From Enteropsectra breve (Eukaryota; Microsporidia): a stretch of DNA of 38,212 nt. Under the pieces are notes generated by a model, which was given only the letters and a program-made list of their open reading frames with translations, had not been told where the DNA came from and searched no databases. The stretch is from the NCBI GenBank assembly GCA_024243835.1, contig JALPMN010000621.1:1-38212 (forward strand), given 5' to 3'. Positions 16,790 through 22,927 of the stretch are shown here, piece by piece. Each line of letters begins with the position of its first letter. Positions within the stretch are counted from its first letter, which is position 1. Made by a program: the position numbers and the translations under genes.

Positions 16790-17458
16790 TTACAGTTTTT
16801 TAAAAATACCAAGTATATTGTATAACGCAAGTGAGTTTTTCTCAGAAATATCGGTCAAAAACGAGCGTATTGCGCCCTTTGCTTTGCTTTCATGCGATCT
16901 ATGACTACTGCGGGAAATTTTGTTTAAGTAAATATAATATGCCGTCTCTTTATCCGATATGTCGTTCAGCATGTTTCTGTGCTTAATTTCTTCGCATGGT
17001 TTTAAATACTCCTGTGCCTTTTTTCCAGTCCCAGAGCAGAAGCATTCCACTACTGAGGCAGCGATGCTCTCCATCGTCTCGGTGTAAATTAGTGCTGTAT
17101 ACTCTTGTGCTTCAGCGTATTTTTTAATATCCGTTAAGGACATAGAAGCAAGATTTACATTCGCACTGTCTAGCTGCATGGATTCGTGCAGTATTTTCAG
17201 ATCGATATTTTTGCTTTCGCACAGAACAGTAATTTTTGAAAATTTTCGCTCGGCTAATATTTTATCTAAAAGAAAGCATTCCAATTCTTGCAGTTCAGTG
17301 CTACTTATGTAGAGCAAAGCGGTTTCTTCTGGATACAGCTTGGAGAGATTCTTCTTTATTCTCGTTTCGAAACCCGCAATGAAGCATGAGTTGCAGTATG
17401 GCAGATTTTTTATTTTAATGTGTGCTGGCGCATTGCACTTCTGGCAGAATTTCGGCAT
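16790..17458 (-). CDS. NCS2: Cytoplasmic tRNA 2-thiolation protein NCS2/CTU2, short form
   Basis: The 222-residue product opens with the NCS2 zinc-binding motif FCQKCNAP...YCNSCFIAGFETRIKKNL (yeast MECQRC...FCDECFIKFxSxKxRK). Further on, TALIYTETMESIAASVVECF-SGTGKKAQEYL parallels yeast NAIMWGHSMTKLSEVIISLVVKGKGSQIATFL, then CEEIKHRNMLNDISDKETAYYI parallels the CKYKNLYPMKDLLSVEI block. NCS2 with NCS6 thiolates U34 of tRNA-Lys, Glu and Gln. The C-terminal zinc region of yeast Ncs2 (493 residues) is missing, and the P-loop-like region has lost its Ser/Gly pattern, which is also poor in other NCS2 proteins. ATG 17458 is the first ATG (a longer frame starts at TTG); AAATTT lies just upstream. Confidence 0.72.
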   Translation of the reverse strand: MPKFCQKCNAPAHIKIKNLPYCNSCFIAGFETRIKKNLSKLYPEETALLYISSTELQELECFLLDKILAERKFSKITVLCESKNIDLKILHESMQLDSANVNLASMSLTDIKKYAEAQEYTALIYTETMESIAASVVECFCSGTGKKAQEYLKPCEEIKHRNMLNDISDKETAYYIYLNKISRSSHRSHESKAKGAIRSFLTDISEKNSLALYNILGIFKKL

Positions 17459-18162
17459 CAAGAGGTAAATTTTTTGAATATACAAATTGATCCACCGTGC
17501 ATTTTGTAAAATGAAAGTTCTAATAAATTTTAAACAGATATATCTGGAAACAGTATATTTCTGTTGTAATAGGCTTGAACATCTAGTATTTTAATTTTTT
17601 AATCGGACAAGATAAATATACAAGCAATGCTTTAGCAATTTTATTATAGAAAATTCTCATTTGAGTATTATTGCCGAGATGAATGTCTTTTACATTTATA
17701 AAAAGGCATCTTTGCTATTCATTGCATCATCAGAGTTTACAAGTATTATTTTCGAGCGACTTGTATTCTTTTCAAATAAACTTACCTGCGTATTTTAGTT
17801 AGGAAAAATATACAAGTCCTTGTATTTTATATTATTCACTTTCGTGGTCTTGTTCTTTCTTTTTTACGGAGCTTTATCTATAAATGGTACAATCATCTTG
17901 AGAAGTTATTAGAAGAAGCTATTGGCCGTTTTGTTAGCCAATACACGTAATAAAGAGGCGGCGTGAAGCAAAGTACATTGCCTATGCTAAGGGCGAATCC
18001 GCAGAAGTTTGTGATATGTATATAGTGCCGAGATGCTGTGTAACAAGCAATTAATTAAACACGTTTTTATTCGTTACTGCTGTAAGGGAAGATGGTGATA
18101 GTAGTGGAAATGCTCTGTTTGTTTAAATCACAAATTTTTTAATTAAAAATAAACTAAAAAGT
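17459..18162. other. Long spacer with a small relic frame (17938-18054, +)
   Basis: AT-rich spacer before the acidic repeat gene. A 38-codon open stretch with a protein-like reading (KRRREAKYIAYAKGESAEV) ends at TAA 18052-18054 and is preceded in frame by two stops. It may be the debris of a gene. I see no RNA gene or CCC-type start. Confidence 0.3.
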
Positions 18163-18196
18163 AAATTCATTAAAAAAAATTTTTTTAAATGAATTT
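18163..18196. repeat. 34-bp near-perfect palindrome upstream of the acidic repeat gene
   Basis: AAATTCATT followed by eight A meets seven T and AAATGAATTT. The two 17-base arms differ at one position, with no loop. It lies 36 bp before the ATG of the acidic gene, in its promoter or 5' leader, where it could extrude as a cruciform or fold in RNA. A/T-only palindromes arise easily in AT-rich DNA. Confidence 0.55.
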
Positions 18197-18225
18197 TTAA
18201 GTATAAATTAAAATTTAAACTTTAA

Positions 18226-18228
18226 CCC
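18226..18228 (+). promoter_or_regulatory. CCC motif (AACCCTAAT) before the acidic repeat gene
   Basis: AACCCTAAT precedes ATG 18233, close to the form AACCCTA-ATG seen at XPO1. Confidence 0.6.
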
Positions 18229-18232
18229 TAAT

Positions 18233-21200
18233 ATGCTTCTCGAAAATACAGTTAAGATGCTATTTGTAGTGAAACAAGTAATAGCGTATCAAGGATATCC
18301 AGGGAGAGGCCGAGGATCAAGAGGACGAGGATCTAAACCGAATTCTTCAAGAGGATATCATCAAAGTAATGACAGAAGGCCCTGTTTCTTTGCAACAGAC
18401 AGTGCTGTGGATCGTTTTAATAACAACAAAAAACATGAGAATAAAACTAGCTTGGTTGCTAAGGATGTAAGACGGAATAAAAATCGGCAGAGGAAAAATG
18501 AAAGGGTTGCGGGACCTGCTGAAAGTAAAATCGAGCCTAGTGTGGAAATGAGTGAGAGTACACAACAGTTATTAAGAGAGGCGAATCCTCATATTGCCAA
18601 CTTTTGTAGTTTAAATCTAACTGATAGCGTCGTGGGTCTTCCCGGAACAAGCGATACATCTCATGCCAGTACATCTTATTCTGGTGCATCTTATGCTCTC
18701 GGTGATGTGCCGCAAAGAGATAATTTCGGAAAAGATGTTGAAAGTGAAGCACTGGCTGATATTGAGGCTCAATCTACCGCACAATTGAGCTGTGCATCAG
18801 AAAAAACAATTCCCCTCGAAAAAACTTTACAAGGCAATGAGTTGAACAGCGGTTTAGAACAACTGTGTGAATCTGAAGTATTGGATGCAGATGACAGTTG
18901 GGATGCTATTCTTCAAGCAGTTTTTAGATCTGAAGAAAAATTAAGAGCTAAAGAAAAGGAGGCATACAATGAAATAAGCCTTGCTGACGAGTTGAATGAG
19001 GCCGAAGCAGAATCAAGAGCTAAAATAACAGAAACGGCATCTAACATGGAGGTTTTTGCAGAACCAGAGACAAGTACTGATGAACCAAAGTTTAATGAGG
19101 AAGCAGGGATTAGCATTGAAGAATCGTGGGATGATGTGAAAGATAATGATGAAGCTGAGAGCAATATTGGAGTAGAAACTAATGATGTTGCGGAAGTTAA
19201 AGCGGACGTTAATATTGAAGAATCGTGGGATGATGATGTAGAAATTAATATTGGACTAGAAACTAATGATGTTGCGGAAGTTAAAGCGGACGTTAATATT
19301 GAAGAATCGTGGGATGATGTGAAAGATAATGATGATGTAGAAATTAATATTGCGGAAATGTGGAAGGATGAGATAAATAAAGGTAGTAATAAAGTAGAAA
19401 TTAACGATGAAGCAGAAGTTAACATTGGGGAATTGTGGAATTATGAGATAACTAGGGGTAGTGAAGAGATAAAAATTGATGATGATGTAAAAATTAATAT
19501 TGGGGAATTGTGGGATGATGAGATAAAGACTGGTAATGATGATGCAGATATTAATATTGGTGAAATGCGGGAAGATGCGATAAAGACGGGTAGTGACAAA
19601 GTAGAAATTAATTCAAGCGAATTATGGGACGCTAATGAAGGAGAAATCAACTCTCAAGTACAAGCTAATGTTCAAGACTCGCGGAATGATGTTTCCGAGG
19701 TAAAAGAAACTGATGAAGTATACGCTGGTATTGAAGAGTCATGGGATGCTGATAATGAAGCATACGCTGTTATTGAAGAGTCATGGGATGTTGATAATGA
19801 AGTATATGCTGGTACCGGGGAGCCATGGGATGAATTTAAAGTAATGACTAGAAATGAAGCCGAGAATAACTTTGAAGAGAATAATATTACAGTAACGAAT
19901 AGCAATGATTTAGTAATCAATAATAATGAAGACATGTGTATCGAACAATTGTGGGATGCTGATGATGTAAAGAGTGATGTAACCCTTTGGTATGAAGCTG
20001 ATGAAATGAGCAATGATATTGATAATATTAAGGCCAGTGATGAGTTAATAACTAGTGCAGAGGGAATGTGGAATGCTGTTGAAGTAAAAAGCAATTTCCC
20101 AGAACTTTGGTGCGAAGCTGTTGAAGCGAAAATTCTTGCAGAGTGTGATAAGAGCCGCAGTGTTTCAACAGAAAATGTACAAATAAATGATCTAGAAGAT
20201 TTTCTGGAACCGAATGTTACTAAAGGGGTAACAATTGCTGCTACAAAAAGAGATAACGGCAAGCGAACAGAACATTTAAAAAACACCTGTAAAGTAAAAG
20301 GTAGTAGAAGTCACATAAAGAATTTTACCAGATCATACAGAACTGCTAATACAGCAACATTGAATAAAAATCTTAACACAAATTGTGGAAAAGATGGTTT
20401 ATATGAACTAAAATATGTATCTCCAATACAAGATCCCTATAGTGCTGTAAAAGACTCTAGTAAAGTTGTGGAAGATCTTAATAAAACTGTGAAAGATTTA
20501 AACGAAGTTGTACAAGGCTCTACTGAAGTTGCAAAAGGCTATGGCGAAGCTGTGGAAGATCTTAATAAAACTGTGAAAGATTTAAACGAAGTTGTACAAG
20601 GCTCTACTGAAGTTGCAAAAGGCTATGGTGAAGCTGTGAAAGACTCTACTAAAGCTGTGGAAGATCTTAATAAAACTGTGAAAGATTTAAGCAAAATTGT
20701 AAAAGGCTCTACTGAAGCCGCAAAGAACTTTGGTGAAGCAGTGAAAGAGTCTACAGAAGTTGTGAAAAAACTTTACAAAACTGCGAATGATTTTAATGAG
20801 TCGGTGGAAAGTATTGAAGTGAACGCATCAGCTAATAACATAGTTATCTCCAAAAAGATGAAGTTTGAGGAATCGAGTAAAAAGGCAGACATTAAAGCAA
20901 AAATAAATGTGAAAGAAGGCTCTTCAGTTGCTACAAAAGTGAAGATGCAAGAATGTGATAAATATACGATGGCAGAGGCCAGTGCTGCGTCCAAAAAACA
21001 AAATGCCACTAAAAAGTCTGCACCCCAGGAAAGAGATGATGTTCTTTTAGCTTTGACAGGGGCAAAGAAGAGAAGCTCTCCAGGAGCTGTAAAATACTCC
21101 AAGGCTGAGGAGGTGACACCTGCGTTTGCATCGTGCTGTTATGGAGCTGGCTGTAATATTTGTAAAATTAAAGATATCACTGAAGAGCAAGCTCCTCGCC

Positions 21201-21394
21201 GAACTGTTTCTTTCAATGATTCTTCTTCAATCCAACCAAAGACTGTGTCTCGTGCAACTGTCGTTGTTCAGAGTAAAAAGGACAAGAAAAGCGCTAAAGC
21301 TGGAAGTGGACTTGGCTTTTGTGCCTATTTGCCTTTAATGACTGCAACATCATTTTTGGTAGCTGTGTGGATTTGGCATTTACGTTCGAAGTGA
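18233..21394 (+). CDS. Large acidic repeat protein with C-terminal membrane anchor; function unknown
   Basis: The 1053 residues fall into five parts. (1) The N-terminus is Gly/Arg-rich (PGRGRGSRGRGSK, about 23-36), like RGG RNA-binding tails. (2) About 200-660 is extremely acidic, carrying about 16 Trp-centred units (ESWDDV, ELWDDEI, EESWDAD). (3) About 740-870 consists of at least a dozen uninterrupted heptads (VEDLNKT VKDLNEV VQGSTEV AKGYGEA). (4) A basic linker follows, with a CCYGAGCNIC cluster and RRTVSF, which fits the PP1-docking RVxF pattern. (5) A final hydrophobic helix near the C-terminus (YLPLMTATSFLVAVWIWHL) ends in RSK, typical of a tail-anchored protein. Codons are richer in A/T-ending triplets than in neighbouring genes. 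No family is recognised; it is probably lineage-specific. The CCCTAAT start motif and open length make it a real gene. Confidence 0.8.
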   Translation: MLLENTVKMLFVVKQVIAYQGYPGRGRGSRGRGSKPNSSRGYHQSNDRRPCFFATDSAVDRFNNNKKHENKTSLVAKDVRRNKNRQRKNERVAGPAESKIEPSVEMSESTQQLLREANPHIANFCSLNLTDSVVGLPGTSDTSHASTSYSGASYALGDVPQRDNFGKDVESEALADIEAQSTAQLSCASEKTIPLEKTLQGNELNSGLEQLCESEVLDADDSWDAILQAVFRSEEKLRAKEKEAYNEISLADELNEAEAESRAKITETASNMEVFAEPETSTDEPKFNEEAGISIEESWDDVKDNDEAESNIGVETNDVAEVKADVNIEESWDDDVEINIGLETNDVAEVKADVNIEESWDDVKDNDDVEINIAEMWKDEINKGSNKVEINDEAEVNIGELWNYEITRGSEEIKIDDDVKINIGELWDDEIKTGNDDADINIGEMREDAIKTGSDKVEINSSELWDANEGEINSQVQANVQDSRNDVSEVKETDEVYAGIEESWDADNEAYAVIEESWDVDNEVYAGTGEPWDEFKVMTRNEAENNFEENNITVTNSNDLVINNNEDMCIEQLWDADDVKSDVTLWYEADEMSNDIDNIKASDELITSAEGMWNAVEVKSNFPELWCEAVEAKILAECDKSRSVSTENVQINDLEDFLEPNVTKGVTIAATKRDNGKRTEHLKNTCKVKGSRSHIKNFTRSYRTANTATLNKNLNTNCGKDGLYELKYVSPIQDPYSAVKDSSKVVEDLNKTVKDLNEVVQGSTEVAKGYGEAVEDLNKTVKDLNEVVQGSTEVAKGYGEAVKDSTKAVEDLNKTVKDLSKIVKGSTEAAKNFGEAVKESTEVVKKLYKTANDFNESVESIEVNASANNIVISKKMKFEESSKKADIKAKINVKEGSSVATKVKMQECDKYTMAEASAASKKQNATKKSAPQERDDVLLALTGAKKRSSPGAVKYSKAEEVTPAFASCCYGAGCNICKIKDITEEQAPRRTVSFNDSSSIQPKTVSRATVVVQSKKDKKSAKAGSGLGFCAYLPLMTATSFLVAVWIWHLRSK
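19167..19319 (+). repeat. 84-bp-spaced direct repeat in the acidic region
   Basis: Two copies of about 69 bp (19167-19235 and 19251-19319) differ at one base (GGAGTA versus GGACTA). They encode GVETNDVAEVKADVNIEESW and its twin. Near-identity implies a recent duplication or gene conversion. Diverged relatives continue to about 20110. Confidence 0.85.
20468..20720 (+). repeat. 84-bp tandem heptad repeat
   Basis: Units at 20468-20551 and 20552-20635 are identical apart from one C/T change. A diverged unit follows after an inserted block (from about 20657). Each unit is 28 residues, exactly four heptads beginning with Val or Ala, so copy number can change without breaking the heptad register. 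Confidence 0.85.
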
Positions 21395-21577
21395 TTCATT
21401 TGAGAATAAATGTTCTTTTAACATTTTTATGTTGTTCTCTAATTATTATTCTTACATAGAAGATAGGCTTTTTATTAGTTTAAGGTTAATAAAATTGTTA
21501 TATAAACACTTGTGGGGTAGCTGGTATTCTGTGTGTTACATGAAGATTGCTCAATTTAAATGTTATCTCAACAAAAT
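21395..21577. other. 3' spacer of the acidic gene
   Basis: AT-rich, with AATAAA-like sequences soon after the stop (GAATAAATG, 21412-). Nothing else seen. Confidence 0.4.
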
Positions 21578-21766
21578 TTAGTGTGGTTTGATTGACTCAA
21601 GAGAATAAGCATCTACCGTTTTGTGGATTTTGAGAAATTCACTTACAATCCCAACCCACTTCGGAGAGCCTAGATAGTGATTCTTGGCCTCCTTCTTAAA
21701 CTCCAGTAGACAAAGCCAGAAAGGATATGATCGGGCAGGCGCCCAGAATGAGTTTGTAGTGGGCAA
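21578..21766 (-). pseudogene. ATG-less ORF, protein-like, possibly a gene remnant
   Basis: The frame opens after TAA 21776-21778 and runs to TAA 21578-21580 without any ATG (first alternative start TTG 21766). It reads like a folded Trp/Tyr-rich domain (FWAPARSYPFWLCLLEFKK, NHYLGSPKWVGIVSEFL, VDAYSLESIKPH). The pattern W.....YPFW...EF.........W.G.....L..I+P faintly recalls PWWP/Tudor folds. It is either a decayed gene, or an exon or frame whose start lies in another frame. Confidence 0.35.
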
Positions 21767-21885
21767 AAAAGAATTTTACACTTTTATACTTTGAGCATTG
21801 ACCTATGAATAAATTATTTATTATTATCTGATAAAGGACACGATTTACTCTCTCTGCAAAATGAAAGTGCCTTGCTTATAAGACT

Positions 21886-22044
21886 TTAGCTATTTTGATT
21901 CTCTTTTCTCTCAGCTTCGAGATCAGTAGAGGCAATCGCGGTCTGCATGTACTGCGTTAGAAATTTTGAGGTCTTTTCGAGCCTTCGCAATAATTTGTCG
22001 GTGTTGTTTAAAGTTGTTTGCAACTTAGTAAACGAGTCATCCAT
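21886..22044 (-). CDS. 52-residue coiled-coil-like protein; family not recognised
   Basis: ATG 22044 has a run of five C two bases upstream, the best C-rich start motif in the window, so this tiny ORF is very probably a gene. The product begins MDDSFTKLQTTLNN and continues as a single amphipathic helix (TDKLLRRLEKTSKFL) ending in a charged tail (DLEAERKENQNS). No signal peptide or membrane segment is seen. Its size and helical look recall the small subunits of the DASH/Dam1 kinetochore complex or other small helical adaptors, but no diagnostic motif is present, so this is only a suggestion. A long hairpin (22062-22160) lies just upstream of its start. Confidence 0.6.
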   Translation of the reverse strand: MDDSFTKLQTTLNNTDKLLRRLEKTSKFLTQYMQTAIASTDLEAERKENQNS

Positions 22045-22045
22045 T

Positions 22046-22050
22046 GGGGG
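22046..22050 (-). promoter_or_regulatory. CCCCC motif before the 52-residue gene
   Basis: CCCCCA-ATG on the minus strand; it decides the start and supports a gene too short for usual ORF filters. Confidence 0.6.
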
Positions 22051-22059
22051 CTGGAACTT

Positions 22060-22169
22060 TTAATTTTTATTAAGAAAACCAAACATAAAAACTCCTGTAG
22101 AAACTGCCACCAGTGCAAGGCTAACAATAGTTTTTACGTTAGGTTTTCTTAATAAAAATTGAATTCCAT
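22060..22169 (-). pseudogene. Small single-membrane-segment frame with a one-base break
   Basis: A minus-strand frame ending at TAA 22060-22062 reads FLLRKPNVKTIVSLALVAV then STGVFMFGFLNKN, a basic stretch followed by one hydrophobic helix, as in tiny tail-anchored ER or outer-membrane proteins. It is open back to about 22230 but has no upstream ATG. An ATG at 22169 (MEFNF...) would join it if the T5 run there had one more T, giving 36 residues. It coincides almost exactly with the hairpin, so the reading may be accidental. Confidence 0.3.
22062..22160. repeat. Long hairpin: 32-bp inverted repeat with 35-nt loop
   Basis: Arm 22062-22093 and arm 22129-22160 are reverse complements at 30 of 32 positions, with the outer 19 bp perfect (AATTTTTATTAAGAAAACC and its complement). 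The loop is 22094-22128. A 99-bp stem-loop of this length is far beyond chance. It could be a structured RNA, a precursor-like hairpin, a small MITE-type element (no clear target-site duplication is seen), or a leader structure of the 52-residue gene that starts 18 bp away. Confidence 0.85.
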
Positions 22170-22230
22170 TATGTTTGCGATATATAAACGAAAGTATGGA
22201 TCTTAAGCTACAGTTCAACAAAAAGAGAGC

Positions 22231-22467
22231 TTACTTTAGGTAAAAGATACTTTATCATGCAAGGCTCATTCCGAGGGTGCAGCTAGTAAACAGATTTACT
22301 GTATTGTGCTATATATTTCAAAGATAGCTTTAGTATGGTTTTAACCTCAAAAAATGTATTAATTCGAGCAATAAAATTGTTGGTCTAAAAATCTAACTAT
22401 CAAAGCACTATAACGAGGGATGAAGTTTTCCAAGTTAAATTCATATTGTTTATATGCATCCAGGCAG
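22231..22467. other. Spacer, nothing recognised
   Basis: AT-rich sequence between the hairpin and the 75-residue gene. No coherent frame or RNA pattern seen. Confidence 0.4.
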
Positions 22468-22470
22468 CCC
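22468..22470 (+). promoter_or_regulatory. CCC motif before the 75-residue gene
   Basis: GCCCATTTA-ATG, mirrored by GCCCATTTGA-ATG at the DEAH helicase start. Confidence 0.55.
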
Positions 22471-22475
22471 ATTTA

Positions 22476-22703
22476 ATGGTAAAAAGTGACAAACGCTTGT
22501 GCAAACATAAATGCAGCACTAAAAAGATGAAAAGTATCAAAAAACTATGCAAAGACCGCGTAATCAGCCAGTGGAAAAACCCGAGCCGTCTCATAGTGGA
22601 TTTTGAAAGCAGGAAAAAGTACATGTACAGAGAAATAAGCATTGATTTAGAGGCACACGAAAAATATGTAGATGCGCTTGAAGAGTTGCTTAAAAGAACA
22701 TAA
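22476..22703 (+). CDS. 75-residue basic protein, family not recognised
   Basis: ATG 22476 follows a CCC motif by five bases, which selects this start over a longer TTG frame. The product has a strongly basic first half (MVKSDKRLCKHKCSTKKMKS, KKLCKDR) with three Cys and one His that could bind a metal, and an acidic, helical second half (ISIDLEAHEKYVDALEELL). Such a charge split is common in small nucleolar, ribosomal or RNA-associated proteins. The ACAGAGAA stretch within it resembles the U6 snRNA box, but the rest of U6 is missing. It lies 224 bp before XPO1 on the same strand. Confidence 0.55.
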   Translation: MVKSDKRLCKHKCSTKKMKSIKKLCKDRVISQWKNPSRLIVDFESRKKYMYREISIDLEAHEKYVDALEELLKRT

Positions 22704-22922
22704 TTTTCTTACCAACAAATAAATCTAAATATGCCTTAAAATCCAATTCATTATAACACCAGGCTTCTCTTTTAAAATTTTTTATTTCAAGCGTATAAAG
22801 ACACTAAGCTTAAAAACAATATAATAATTTCATAGCAATGCCCTGTTTTACTGTTATTTAGCCTGAGTACAGCAGCCCATTTGCATTTACGGCATTTTAT
22901 TTGCAATAAAAATTTTTAGAAA

Positions 22923-22925
22923 CCC
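22923..22925 (+). promoter_or_regulatory. CCC motif (AACCCTA-ATG) at XPO1
   Basis: CCC is two bases before ATG 22928. Confidence 0.6.
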
Positions 22926-22927
22926 TA

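Noticed and set aside
18913..20286. Long minus-strand ORFs rich in Ser opposite the acidic gene
   Set aside because: Antisense shadows of GAT/GAA/GTT-rich codons.
21640..21655. GTAAGT on the minus strand as an intron donor
   Set aside because: No matching microsporidian branch/acceptor and no coding gain from splicing.
22062..22160. Insertion sequence or MITE call for the hairpin
   Set aside because: No target-site duplication and no second copy in this window; kept as an unexplained hairpin.
22620..22660. U6 snRNA-like ACAGAGAA...AAGCAT stretch
   Set aside because: The rest of U6 is missing and the bases lie inside a 75-codon ORF with a proper start motif.
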